From Streptomyces sp. NBC_00193 (GTDB lineage: Bacteria; Actinomycetota; Actinomycetes; Streptomycetales; Streptomycetaceae): 64,000 nucleotides of DNA. Shown one piece after another: positions 36,310-44,795 of the stretch. The position numbers and the translations under genes were made by a program. The stretch spans positions 3,348,001-3,412,000 of the forward strand of contig NZ_JAPEMM010000001.1 in the NCBI RefSeq assembly GCF_026342735.1, read 5' to 3'. The stretch's first letter is position 1, and each line of letters begins with the position of its first letter. Below the pieces are notes generated by a model, which was not told where the DNA came from, did no database searches, and saw only the letters and a list, made by a program, of their open reading frames with translations.

Positions 36310-37506
36310 TTAGCCGGCCAGGCGGGTCAGGCCCTCCTGGATCTCCTCCGGGGTGTGCGTCGTGAACGACAGCCGCAGGGTCCGGGGGTCCGGGTCCGCG
36401 GCGAAGAACGGGGCCCCGGGGACGAAGGCGACCCCCCGGGAGGTGGCCGCGCGGAGCAGGGCCGTCGCGTCGTGCCCCTCGGGCAGCCGCGCCCAGACGA
36501 ACATGCCGCCCTCCGGCCGGTTCCACGTGGACCCCGGCGGGAGGCCGTCGGCCAGCCCCGCCAGCAGCGCGTCCCGCCGGATCCGGTACGCATCACGCAC
36601 CCGCGCCACGTGCGCGTCGAGGTCCACCGTCCGCAGGTACTCCGCCACCGCCAGCTGGTCCACCGTCGAGGTGTGCAGATCCGCCGCCTGCTTCGCGAGC
36701 ACCGCCCCGCGCAGCAGCGCGGCAGGCGCACGCAGCCAGCCGAGCCGGAGCCCGGGGGCCATGACCTTCGAGAAGCTGCCGAGGAGCGCGGTGCGGTCCT
36801 CGGCCCCCGGGTGGGAGGCGAGCCGGGGCAGTGCGCGGCCCTCGTAGCGGAGGTCCCCGTACGGGTCGTCCTCCAGCAGCCACAGGCCGAGCCGGGCCGC
36901 CACCGCCGCGATCTCGGCGCGCCGGCCGGCGGGCAGGGTGCGGCCGGTCGGGTTCTGGAAGGTGGGGATCGTGTAGAGCAGCTTGGGGCGTTCGCGGGCG
37001 ACGAGCTCGGCCAGCGCGTCCGGGAGGATGCCCCGGTCGTCGCAGGGCACGGGGACCACCCGGGCGCCGGCGAGCCGGAACCCCTGGAGCGCCGCCAGGT
37101 AGGTGGGGTTCTCGACGAGCACCGTGTCGCCCGGCTCGATCAGCGCGGTGGTGATCAGGCCGAGTCCCTGCTGCGATCCGGTGGTGATCAGCAGGTCGTC
37201 CCCGGTGGTCGCCAGCCCCTGCCGGTCGAGCCGGGCCGCCACCGCCGCGCGCAGTTCGGGGGAGCCCTCGGTGGTCGAGTACTGGAGGGCGCGGCGGGCG
37301 GACCGCGCGAAGGCGGAGTCGTAGGCGGCCCGCAGTCCTTCGGCGTCGAAGAGCTCGGGTGCGGGCAGGCCGCCGGCGAAGGAGATCATGCCGGGCCGGG
37401 CGGTGACGGCGAGGATCTCGCGTACGGCGGAGGGGGCGGTCGTACGGATCCGGGCGGCGAAGGCCGGCGGAGGAGTGAGGGCGGAGGCGGGCGCTGAAGC
37501 GGGCAC
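36310..37506 (-). CDS. PLP-dependent aminotransferase (MocR/2-aminoadipate type)
   Basis: A 398-residue fold-type I aminotransferase without a GntR domain. ISFAGGLPAPELFD, TTGSQQGLGLI, ENPTYLAALQGFRL, PTFQNPTGRTLP and the PLP-binding Lys in LGSFSKVMAPGLRLGW mark the KAT/aminoadipate aminotransferase group. The GTG at 37506 has GAAGGAG 6 bases upstream; the longer frame upstream lacks support. Substrate is probably an aromatic or alpha-aminoadipate-type amino acid. Confidence 0.9.
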   Translation of the reverse strand: MPASAPASALTPPPAFAARIRTTAPSAVREILAVTARPGMISFAGGLPAPELFDAEGLRAAYDSAFARSARRALQYSTTEGSPELRAAVAARLDRQGLATTGDDLLITTGSQQGLGLITTALIEPGDTVLVENPTYLAALQGFRLAGARVVPVPCDDRGILPDALAELVARERPKLLYTIPTFQNPTGRTLPAGRRAEIAAVAARLGLWLLEDDPYGDLRYEGRALPRLASHPGAEDRTALLGSFSKVMAPGLRLGWLRAPAALLRGAVLAKQAADLHTSTVDQLAVAEYLRTVDLDAHVARVRDAYRIRRDALLAGLADGLPPGSTWNRPEGGMFVWARLPEGHDATALLRAATSRGVAFVPGAPFFAADPDPRTLRLSFTTHTPEEIQEGLTRLAG

Positions 37507-37555
37507 GGGAGCTCCTTCGGGAGGCGGGTGCGCGCATCGTAGCCGCGAGAAGGTG

Positions 37556-37568
37556 TAGATGGCATCTA
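37556..37568. promoter_or_regulatory. palindrome upstream of aminotransferase
   Basis: TAGATGGCATCTA is a 6-1-6 perfect palindrome, 50 bases before the aminotransferase GTG and 66 bases before the divergent gene. It differs from the CTGACG operators and may bind a separate regulator, possibly of the aminotransferase. Confidence 0.45.
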
Positions 37569-37605
37569 TGTATCGGATGCTGAACGGCCCCCGAGGGCTC
37601 CCCAT

Positions 37606-37620
37606 CTGACGTCGCATCAG
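37606..37620. promoter_or_regulatory. palindromic operator, site 5
   Basis: CTGACG-TCG-CATCAG is a 6-3-6 palindrome with one A in place of G, ending 14 bases before the ATG at 37634. Same family as sites 1-4. Confidence 0.7.
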
Positions 37621-37633
37621 CTAGACCGTCTCC

Positions 37634-38479
37634 ATGACAGCAGACGAGCGGAACACCCGGGCCGACGACTACGCCGAGCTCGCCTCGGTCGGCCCCTACG
37701 GAGTCCACCCCGGCCACGCGCTGATCACCATGGTCGAACCGCACCCGGGCCACGAGTTCGCGTACAACCGCTGGTACGAGGACGATCACTACTACGCCGG
37801 CGCCATGGCCATGCCCTGGATGTTCGCCGGCCGGCGCTGGGTCGCCACCCGTGAGCTCCAGGAGCTGCGCTACCCGGAGAAGTCGGCCGTGGCCCAGCCC
37901 GTGACCGCCGGGTGCTACATCTCCACCTACTGGGTCACCGAGGGCCGCTACGACGAGCACATGAAGTGGACCGTCGGCATCAACAAGCGCCTCAACCGCG
38001 ACGGCCGGGTCTACCAGGACCGCACCCACGTCTTCACCGCGTTCCAGGACCACGAGGCCACCATCTACCGGGACGGCGCCGCCGGCCCCCGCGACTTCCA
38101 CGCCCTCGACCACCCGTACGGCGGGCTCGTGGTCCAGGTCGTCGACGCGGAGGGCCCGGAGCAGCGGGCCGAGCTGCTGGAGTGGCTGCGCTCGCGCGCC
38201 CTGCCCAAGCGGCTGGCCGGATCGCCGGCCGCGATGGTGACCGTCTTCCGGCCGACGCCGCTGCCCGGGGACCGGATGACCTACGTGAAGCAGGTGGAGG
38301 GGGTCGACACCCGGCTGACCCTGCTGTGGTTCCTGGAGGCCGACCCGCGCAGCTGCTGGGACCGGTTCCAGGGGCTGGACGCGGAGGTCGCGGAATCGGG
38401 GCTGGGGCGGGTGGAGCTGGTGGCGCCGTTCATCCCGACGGTGCCGGGGACGGACCGGTACGTCGATCAGCTGAGGTAG
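37634..38479 (+). CDS. conserved protein, possible dimeric alpha/beta barrel fold
   Basis: A 281-residue soluble protein not matched to a named family with confidence. The first half has ITMVEPHPGHEFAYNRWYED and an Asp/His/Tyr cluster (WYEDDHYYAG), resembling EthD/dimeric alpha-beta barrel proteins involved in aromatic or sterol degradation. The second half repeats the theme (TLLWFLEADPRSCWDRF). Operator site 5 sits over its start, so it belongs to the same regulon as the LLM and SDR genes and is probably a pathway enzyme or accessory protein. Confidence 0.7.
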   Translation: MTADERNTRADDYAELASVGPYGVHPGHALITMVEPHPGHEFAYNRWYEDDHYYAGAMAMPWMFAGRRWVATRELQELRYPEKSAVAQPVTAGCYISTYWVTEGRYDEHMKWTVGINKRLNRDGRVYQDRTHVFTAFQDHEATIYRDGAAGPRDFHALDHPYGGLVVQVVDAEGPEQRAELLEWLRSRALPKRLAGSPAAMVTVFRPTPLPGDRMTYVKQVEGVDTRLTLLWFLEADPRSCWDRFQGLDAEVAESGLGRVELVAPFIPTVPGTDRYVDQLR

Positions 38480-38664
38480 CCCGCGGTCCGGGGTCCGGGG
38501 TCCTGGGCCCGGGCCGGGGGTCCGGGGCCCGGACATGGCCGAGCCCCCTCGGCAGGCGACGGCGGGCCGGTCGAGAGGGCTCCAGTCAGTGGTGCAGGTA
38601 AAGCAGGTAAAGCAGGTAGTGCCGGTCGTGCTGGTGCTTCTGGCCGTAAGGGTCGCTTCGACGT

Positions 38665-38874
38665 TCAGACGAGGCGTCCCAGCCGGCCCTCGGTCACATC
38701 GGCGACGAAGGAGGTCCAGGAGCCGGGCGCGAAGGTGAGGGACGGGCCGTCCTGCACCTTCGAGTCGCGGACCGCGATGGACTCGACGACGGGGGACTTG
38801 ACCTCGACGCAGGCACCGTTGGCGGAGTACGAGGACTTGGTCCAGTTTTCCGTTGCGCCTTGACGAATAGCCAT
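38665..38874 (-). CDS. DUF397 protein
   Basis: A 69-residue protein: WTKSSYSANGACVEV near the N-terminus and VRDSK with the hydrophobic LTFAPGSWTSFVADV are the DUF397 hallmark. Such proteins are usually paired with XRE/DUF5753 regulators and are thought to act as their partners or antitoxin-like ligands. The ATG at 38874 is used rather than an upstream one that adds unconserved residues. The XRE partner is encoded 184 bases upstream on the same strand. Confidence 0.88.
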   Translation of the reverse strand: MAIRQGATENWTKSSYSANGACVEVKSPVVESIAVRDSKVQDGPSLTFAPGSWTSFVADVTEGRLGRLV

Positions 38875-39058
38875 GTTTCTCTCCGGTTCAGCGAGTGGTT
38901 CCGGTGTCATGTCGGCCATTGCTCCGGCTGACGTGATCGACGCTACCCGCAGCTCCCGTTGCGCGAAGGGGACGTTCACCCGACCGAGTGGCATATTCCA
39001 TTCAGGTCTTCTGCGCCCGGGGAGTGACGGTGTACCGTACCGGCCTTTTCGCCGTCCC

Positions 39059-39943
39059 TCATTTCCCCTTGCCCGCGAAGTCCTCGATGATCTGCGCGAT
39101 GAACTGCCTCGTCTGGTCCACGTTGTGGGCCTGTGCGCGCAGATGTTCGTACATCACGCTGTATTTCTGGACGTCATTCGCTTTCTCCAGGTACAGGTCG
39201 CTCGTCACGCCCTCGATGTAGACGACCGTGGAGTCCGACGCGTCCGGGAATTCCAGAATGGCGTACTGGCCGTTGACGCCCGGGTGGGCGCCCACCGAGA
39301 AGGGCATCACCTGGACCGTGACGTGCGGCTTCTCCGACTGCTCTATCAGGAACTCCAGCTGCCGGATCATGAGCTGCGCATCGCCCACGTGCCGCCGCAG
39401 GGCCGCCTCGTCGATGACCGCCCACAGGCGCAGCGGTCCGATCTCGGGATTGCTGTTCTCGGTCTCGTGGAGCCGCTTCTGGCGGTGCATCCGGACCTGG
39501 ACGCGCTTCTCCACGTCGACCGGTGCCGTCTCCGGCCACGCGCCGCGGACGAGCGACTGGGCGTACTCCGGGGTCTGGAGCAGCCCCGGGATCACCAGGG
39601 GTTCGTAGGTGCGCAGACTGGCGGCGTCCGTCTCCAGGCCGATGTAGACGCTGTACGGGATGTCGCCGAAGGCGTGCCACCAGCCCTGCTGGCGGGAATC
39701 CTTGGCCATCTGCATGAGGGAGTCGACGAGCCGGCGGTCCTCGACCTCGTAGACGTCGCACAGATCGCGGACGTCGCGCTGACTGATGGAACGGCGGCCG
39801 TTCTCCAGCCGGCTGATCTTCGACTGGGAGACGAGCAGGCGTTCCGCGACCTGCTCGGCCGTCATGCCTTTGTCCTCGCGCAGTTTGCGCAACTCCATGC
39901 CCAGTCGGCGGCGTCGGACGGTGGGATTGACATTGGACGCCAC
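39059..39943 (-). CDS. XRE-family regulator with DUF5753 domain
   Basis: A 294-residue regulator. The helix-turn-helix (about 12-70, RRLGMELRKLREDKGMTAEQ, then SQSKISRLENGRRSIS) is followed by the DUF5753 domain, with SVYIGLETDAASLRTYEPLV, IPGLLQTPEYAQSLV and the C-terminal GVTSDLYLEKANDVQKY. The GTG at 39943 is chosen because GGAGG lies 10 bases upstream and VASNVNPTVRRRRLG gives normal length. With DUF397 it forms one of the numerous Streptomyces regulator pairs related to developmental control. Confidence 0.9.
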   Translation of the reverse strand: MASNVNPTVRRRRLGMELRKLREDKGMTAEQVAERLLVSQSKISRLENGRRSISQRDVRDLCDVYEVEDRRLVDSLMQMAKDSRQQGWWHAFGDIPYSVYIGLETDAASLRTYEPLVIPGLLQTPEYAQSLVRGAWPETAPVDVEKRVQVRMHRQKRLHETENSNPEIGPLRLWAVIDEAALRRHVGDAQLMIRQLEFLIEQSEKPHVTVQVMPFSVGAHPGVNGQYAILEFPDASDSTVVYIEGVTSDLYLEKANDVQKYSVMYEHLRAQAHNVDQTRQFIAQIIEDFAGKGK

Positions 39944-40062
39944 GTGAACGGCACCTCCGCCTTCTTCTGTTGCTGTCTCTTTGCTGTCTCTCTGCGTGTC
40001 TGCTGGTGAGCAGACTGCCACCGAAGCACGTGACCCCGCTGGGGAACGGGCGGGAAAAGCAA

Positions 40063-40110
40063 ACGCGCGGGCCGACGGAACCGGCGTACCGGCCCCGTCG
40101 CCCCGCGCGT
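40063..40110 (-). terminator. long hairpin after GPP34 gene
   Basis: A 22-base imperfect stem (40063-40084 with 40089-40110, core ACGCGCGGG) and loop CGTA. Two of three mismatches become G-U in minus-strand RNA, fitting termination of the GPP34 transcript, which ends at 40226. Confidence 0.7.
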
Positions 40111-40125
40111 AGGCGGTTGCGATCA

Positions 40126-40220
40126 CTGCTGCCCTGCGTGTCCTGCTTGCCTTGCGTGTCCTGCCTGTCATGCCTGTCGTGCTTGTCCTGCGTGCCGTGC
40201 TTGCCCTACGTGTCCTGCCG
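40126..40220. repeat. degenerate tandem repeat after GPP34 gene
   Basis: About nine imperfect copies of a 10-11 base unit resembling TGTCCTGCCTG/TGCTTGTCCTG fill this short stretch. It lies directly after the GPP34 stop on the minus strand, before the hairpin at 40063. Confidence 0.7.
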
Positions 40221-40225
40221 GTGGA

Positions 40226-40960
40226 TCAGTGCGCGGCCGCGCGGGCCATCGCACCGGTCCGGCGCGGCTGCAGCGGAACGGCTGCCGCCGTTGCCCTGGC
40301 GGGCTGGGCCGGTGCCCGGTCGCGGCGCGGCTGTGCGGCCACGCCGTTCTGGACGTCCATGACGGCGTGAGCCACCAGTCCGCCCATCGGGTCGTGCCGG
40401 ATCAGGTCCCGGAGCCGGGACCTGGACGACCGCCCCTCGTTGCCGGGGTACAGGTGCTTGCCGAGCCCGACCGCGTGGGCCAGGGCGGCAAGCGCCGCGG
40501 TCCGCGGGTCCGGCGGTACGCCGGTGCGGATCGCACTGTCCAGCCGGCCACGGATCTCCCGGCTGATCGCTGTGTCGGTCGCTTGGTAGCGAGTCGTCGG
40601 CAGCACCCCGCACATCTGGCCCGCGACGGCATGCACCATGCCGCAACGCTCCAGGTGAGCGAGGTAAATCTGACGGAGCCCCAGTCGGGGTCCGCCGATC
40701 CAGTGGACCGCCCGAACCGGGCTGCCGCGCCTGCGCAGCAGTTCCAGTGCGGAGTCCAGAGTCGGATCTCCTGTCGGCCGTGGCATCACCACGGCGATAC
40801 GATCCCCATCAGGGGCTATCCGTCCTGCCAGAGCCAGCTCCACTAGCTGTGCCCCGGCCAGGCCGAGGTCGAGCGACTGCGGCTGCGCCGTGGTACCCGT
40901 GGCCGGGTCCAAGGCGAGCAGCAAAAGCTCCTCCGGAATCGTTCTGCGGCTCTTGCCCAT
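40226..40960 (-). CDS. GPP34 (GOLPH3-like) protein
   Basis: A 244-residue protein. RTIPEELLLLALDPATGTT, LGLAGAQLVELALAGRIA and YLAHLERCGMVHAV with the later LAALAHAVGLGKHLY match the GPP34/GOLPH3 domain, a phosphoinositide-binding fold in eukaryotes and expanded in Streptomyces with little known function. The C-terminus (about 200-244) is Arg/Ala/Pro-rich and outside the domain. It is divergent from the carboxypeptidase gene. Confidence 0.88.
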   Translation of the reverse strand: MGKSRRTIPEELLLLALDPATGTTAQPQSLDLGLAGAQLVELALAGRIAPDGDRIAVVMPRPTGDPTLDSALELLRRRGSPVRAVHWIGGPRLGLRQIYLAHLERCGMVHAVAGQMCGVLPTTRYQATDTAISREIRGRLDSAIRTGVPPDPRTAALAALAHAVGLGKHLYPGNEGRSSRSRLRDLIRHDPMGGLVAHAVMDVQNGVAAQPRRDRAPAQPARATAAAVPLQPRRTGAMARAAAH

Positions 40961-41062
40961 CCATGCCTCCCCGCGTGGATGAGTGACAGGGTGACGCCTC
41001 TCACATTCATCTGTCGAGAGTGCCTGGCCGCTTTGTGGGGGAACCGTCAGCTATGTCGTTCT

Positions 41063-41093
41063 CGTCTAGCACGGGGGCGATGCCCCCTAGACG
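41063..41093. promoter_or_regulatory. hairpin/operator before carboxypeptidase
   Basis: CGTCTAG at 41063-41069 is inverted at 41087-41093, and an inner GGGGGC/GCCCCC stem lies between with loop GAT. It lies 54 bases before the carboxypeptidase GTG in the divergent promoter region and could be an operator or RNA structure. Confidence 0.5.
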
Positions 41094-41147
41094 GGACACT
41101 GTTAGACATTCGGACAGCCGGACGTGAAGGCGAACGAGGAGGAACTG

Positions 41148-44100
41148 GTGGCGGGCGAGTCCCCCGACAAGTCGGTTGATGAAGGAACGTCGGGGACGGC
41201 GGAGTCGTCCGAGGGACGTGACCCGAGGGCTTCGCTGTTCCGCCCGCGGGACTCGGAGGACGGGTCCGCGGACCGCGATCCGCTGCGCGAAGCGGTGGCC
41301 GCGTGGGTGGCCACGGCGGAGGACGAGCCGTCCGACGCGCCGAGCGCGCCGGGTGCGCGGACCGAGGTCTTCGAGGCGCTGCCGCCGGAGGCGGCTCCGG
41401 CTCCGGCTTCCGGGTCCGGGGGCGGCGAGTCCGCTGCCGTGCCGGCTGCCGATTCCGCTGCTTCCGGTGATTCCGCTTCCGTGCGTGCGGGTGGCGCGGA
41501 CGCCGCCGGGCCCGCGGCCGGGTCCCGTACCGCGGCCGCCGACCGGCGCGCGCCTTCTGATTCCGCACCTGGTCCCACTGCTGCTTCCGCTTCCGCGGGC
41601 GACGGCTCGGCCGCGCCTGCGGTCGGCGACCGTACGACCGCCTTCCGTGCTGCGACGCCGCCGACCGATGCCGACCGCTCCGCGGGTTCCGCTTCGGCTG
41701 CATCCGCGGCTACCGCCGGGCAGGTCGAGAGCGGCCGGGCAAGTCTTCCCTCGGGTTCCGGTTCCGGCGCCTCGGACAAGCCTGCGGCCGGCGCCGTGCC
41801 GGTCGAGAGCGACCGCACGGCGTCGTTCCGTACGCCTCTGCCTACGGGTTCCGGTTCCGTCCCCGCCCCTGCGGGCGGCACCTCGGACGCGCCTGCGGCC
41901 GGCTCCGGCTCGGGCTCCGGCTCGGTCGAGAGCGAGCGCACCGCGGTGTTCCGTACGGTCACGCCGCCGTCCGCCACCGGTCGCCCCACGGATTCCACTT
42001 CGGCACCGGCCGAGCCCGCCGACAGCGAGCGCACGGCCGTGTTCCGCACGACGGGCGCCCCGGCCACCCGGGACACCCGGGCCCCTTCGGCTGCGCCGGG
42101 TACTCCGGCTGCGTCGGGCAGTCAGACCACTTCGAGTGACCCGGCTTCGTCGGGTACTCGGCCGTCCGGGGGTTCCTCGGGCGCCCCGACGACCTCCGAC
42201 GGCCCGGCTCCGTCGGGCAAGCGGCCGCCTTCGGGCGCCCAGACTCCTCCCGGCACTCCGGCAGCGCCGGACAGCCAGGCGACTTCCGGCGGCTCGGCTG
42301 CGTCGGGTGTCCGGCCGTCCGCGGGTGCCCCGGGCACTTCGGCGACCCCGGGCGCTCCGGCTGCGCCGGGCGGTCAGGCGGCCCCCGGCACTCCGGCTGC
42401 GTCGGGCAGTCAGGCGGCTTCCGGCGGCTCGGCTGCGTCGGGTGTCCGGCCGTCCGCGGGTGCCTCGGGCGCTTCGGCGGCCCCGGGCGCTCCGGCTGCG
42501 CCGGGCGGTCAGGCGGCTCCCGGCACTCCGGCTGCGTCGGGTGTCCGGCCGTCCGCGGATGCCGCGGGCGCTTCGGCTACGTCGGGCGGTCAGGCGGCTT
42601 CCGGCGGCTCGGCTGCGTCGGGTGTCCGGCCGTCCGCGGGTGCCTCGGGCGCTTCGGCGGCCCCGGGCGCTTCGGCCGCGTCGGGCGGTCAGGCGGCTTC
42701 CGGTGCTCCGGCTGCGGCGGGTACTCGACCGTCCTCGGGTGCCTCGGCTGAGCCGGGTACTCCGGCAGCGTCGGGCAGTCAGGCGGCTTCCGGCGGCCCG
42801 GCTGCGTCGGGTGTCCGGCCGTCCTCGGGTGCCCCGGGCGCTCCGGCGGCCTCCGGCGGCCCGGCTTCCACGGGCACTCGGGCGCCCTCGGGTGCCCAGA
42901 CTCCTCCCGGTGCTCCCGGTGCTCCCGGTGCTCCCGGTGCTCCCGGCGCCCCCGCCTCCGGTGGGGTCGTCGACAGTGAGCGGACGGCTGTGTTCCGGGC
43001 GGTCAAGCCCCCGGCTCCGGCCGCCCCGGCCGACGACGAGCCCGTCGACAGTGAGCGGACGGCTGTGTTCCGGGCCTTCAAGCCCGGCACCGCCAACCCG
43101 GCCGCCCCCGGGCAGGGCCCCGCCAAGCCCGGTACCGCGAACCCGGCCACCCCCGGCTCCGACAGGCAGGGTGGGGAGCGGGCGAGCACCTTCGTACCGC
43201 TGCGGACCGACGACGCCGCGCCCGTGCGGCCTTCCACGGGCGTGCCCGGCACGCCCCCCGCGCAGGCCCCGCTGCGGACTCCGGTCGACCCCGGTGTGCG
43301 GGCCCCCGTCAACCCGGGCGTGCGGCCCCCCGTCGACCCCGGCGTGCGGACCCCCGTGACGCGGGAGTCCCCGGAGCGGACCACGCAGCAGCCGCTGCCG
43401 CCCAAGCCGCCGCTCGACATGCTGGCGGACCTCACCAACAACCCGCCCCCGCCGCCGAGCGCCGCCCGGACCGCCGTACGGCGGTTCAAGATCTACGCGC
43501 CCATCCTGGTGCTCCTCGCGGTGGTGCTCGCCGTCGTCCAGCTCGTGCGGCCGCTGCCCAAGCCCACGCTGAAGGTGACCGCGAACACCTCGTACACCTT
43601 CGAGGGCGGGGCCCCGTCCCTGCCGTGGCCGAAGGAGGGTCAGGCCTACATGGCCGCGGCCGGCCTCGGCCCCGTCGGGAGCTTCGGGGAGCAGAAGCCC
43701 GTGGCGATCGGCAGTGTCGCCAAGGCCATGACCGCCTACGTCATCCTCAAGGACTTCCCCATGAAGAAGGGGGAGAAGGGCCAGATGATCCCCGTCGACA
43801 AGACGGCGGTCGAGGACGGCAAGAAGGAGACCGAGGGCGAGTCCACGGTCAACAACCTGAAGGAGGGCGACAAGATCTCCCAGGAGGACGCCCTCAACGC
43901 GATCATGATCCCGTCCGCCAACAACGTCGCGCGACTGCTCGCGCGCTGGGACGGCGGGCAGGAGGCGTTCGTCAAGAAGATGAACGACACCGCCAAGGAA
44001 CTCGGCATGACCAACACCACGTACACGGACCCCTCGGGTCTGGACGCGACCACGGTCAGCACCGCCGAGGACCAGGTCAAGCTCGGCCTCAAGATCGTCG

Positions 44101-44678
44101 AGATGCCGGAGCTGATCGCGATCACCAAGAAGCCGGAGTGGGTGGACCCCACGGGCAAGAAGTGGCGGAACTACAACGACCTGGTTCCGTTCAACGGCTC
44201 GCTCGGCATCAAGACCGGCTCCACGAGCAAGGCCGGCGGCAACCTGCTCTTCGCCGCCGAGAAGAAGGTCGGCAAGACCAACCAGCTGATCGTCGGTGCG
44301 GTCCTCGGCCAGCACGGCGTGCCGATCCTCGGCACCGCGATCGCTGCGAGCAAGAACATCATGCTGGCCACGCAGAAGATGCTCACGACGGCGCCCGTCG
44401 TCAAGAAGGGTTCCGTCGTCGGTTACGTGGACGACGGCCTCGGCACCCGGGTCCCGGTCGTGGCCACCGCCGACGTGGAGGCGGTCGGCTGGCCGACCCT
44501 CACCATCGCCATCAAGCTGGCCGACGGGGCCACCCAGCTCCCGCAGACCGCCAAGGCGGGCTCCGAGATCGGCATGCTGACCGTCGGCGAGGGCGCCAGC
44601 CAGGTGAAGGTGCCGGTGGCGCTGCAGAGCGACCTCACCGCACCCGGCATCGGCAAGAAGCTGACGCGCGTCGGCTGA
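41148..44678 (+). CDS. D-alanyl-D-alanine carboxypeptidase with giant repetitive cytoplasmic arm
   Basis: A 1176-residue protein. The GTG at 41148 is chosen because AGGAGG lies 5 bases upstream; MAGESPDKS is also, from memory, the usual start of Streptomyces orthologues (SCO4439 type). Residues 1-780 are predicted cytoplasmic, Ala/Pro/Ser/Gly-rich and repetitive, with recurring SERTAVFR-type motifs. A membrane segment at about 780-800 is followed by an S11 peptidase domain: SVAK (Ser about 855), SAN and KTG. The domain trims peptidoglycan stem peptides outside the membrane. The arm is much longer than the peptidase domain itself. Confidence 0.92.
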   Translation: MAGESPDKSVDEGTSGTAESSEGRDPRASLFRPRDSEDGSADRDPLREAVAAWVATAEDEPSDAPSAPGARTEVFEALPPEAAPAPASGSGGGESAAVPAADSAASGDSASVRAGGADAAGPAAGSRTAAADRRAPSDSAPGPTAASASAGDGSAAPAVGDRTTAFRAATPPTDADRSAGSASAASAATAGQVESGRASLPSGSGSGASDKPAAGAVPVESDRTASFRTPLPTGSGSVPAPAGGTSDAPAAGSGSGSGSVESERTAVFRTVTPPSATGRPTDSTSAPAEPADSERTAVFRTTGAPATRDTRAPSAAPGTPAASGSQTTSSDPASSGTRPSGGSSGAPTTSDGPAPSGKRPPSGAQTPPGTPAAPDSQATSGGSAASGVRPSAGAPGTSATPGAPAAPGGQAAPGTPAASGSQAASGGSAASGVRPSAGASGASAAPGAPAAPGGQAAPGTPAASGVRPSADAAGASATSGGQAASGGSAASGVRPSAGASGASAAPGASAASGGQAASGAPAAAGTRPSSGASAEPGTPAASGSQAASGGPAASGVRPSSGAPGAPAASGGPASTGTRAPSGAQTPPGAPGAPGAPGAPGAPASGGVVDSERTAVFRAVKPPAPAAPADDEPVDSERTAVFRAFKPGTANPAAPGQGPAKPGTANPATPGSDRQGGERASTFVPLRTDDAAPVRPSTGVPGTPPAQAPLRTPVDPGVRAPVNPGVRPPVDPGVRTPVTRESPERTTQQPLPPKPPLDMLADLTNNPPPPPSAARTAVRRFKIYAPILVLLAVVLAVVQLVRPLPKPTLKVTANTSYTFEGGAPSLPWPKEGQAYMAAAGLGPVGSFGEQKPVAIGSVAKAMTAYVILKDFPMKKGEKGQMIPVDKTAVEDGKKETEGESTVNNLKEGDKISQEDALNAIMIPSANNVARLLARWDGGQEAFVKKMNDTAKELGMTNTTYTDPSGLDATTVSTAEDQVKLGLKIVEMPELIAITKKPEWVDPTGKKWRNYNDLVPFNGSLGIKTGSTSKAGGNLLFAAEKKVGKTNQLIVGAVLGQHGVPILGTAIAASKNIMLATQKMLTTAPVVKKGSVVGYVDDGLGTRVPVVATADVEAVGWPTLTIAIKLADGATQLPQTAKAGSEIGMLTVGEGASQVKVPVALQSDLTAPGIGKKLTRVG
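42286..42900 (+). repeat. coding tandem repeat in carboxypeptidase arm
   Basis: Copies of a 45-residue unit (135 bases; GGSAASGVRPSAGASGAS then APGAPAAPGGQAAPGTPAAS) begin at about 42286, 42421 and 42601 with truncated units between. All preserve frame. DNA identity between units is very high, implying recent slippage or unequal exchange. Confidence 0.85.
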
Positions 44679-44692
44679 CGAGCGCGGAGCGG

Positions 44693-44727
44693 GTCCGGCG
44701 CCCCGGGGCAACCCCGGGGTGCCGGAC
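44693..44727 (+). terminator. terminator after carboxypeptidase gene
   Basis: A 16-base stem (GTCCGGCGCCCCGGGG with CCCCGGGGTGCCGGAC) and loop CAA, one G-U pair. It starts 15 bases after the carboxypeptidase stop. Confidence 0.8.
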
Positions 44728-44795
44728 CGCGTCTACGAACCGAGGGACGCACCCGAGGGGCGCACCCGAGGGACCGGAGTGGGGAGTACGTCGGC

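Noticed and set aside
41124..41147. Upstream GTG start for the carboxypeptidase.
   Set aside because: The strong AGGAGG site lies between this GTG and the one at 41148, at ideal spacing for the latter.
42286..42900. Regular repeats that could suggest a CRISPR array.
   Set aside because: The units are in-frame coding repeats with no unique spacers and lie inside the carboxypeptidase gene.
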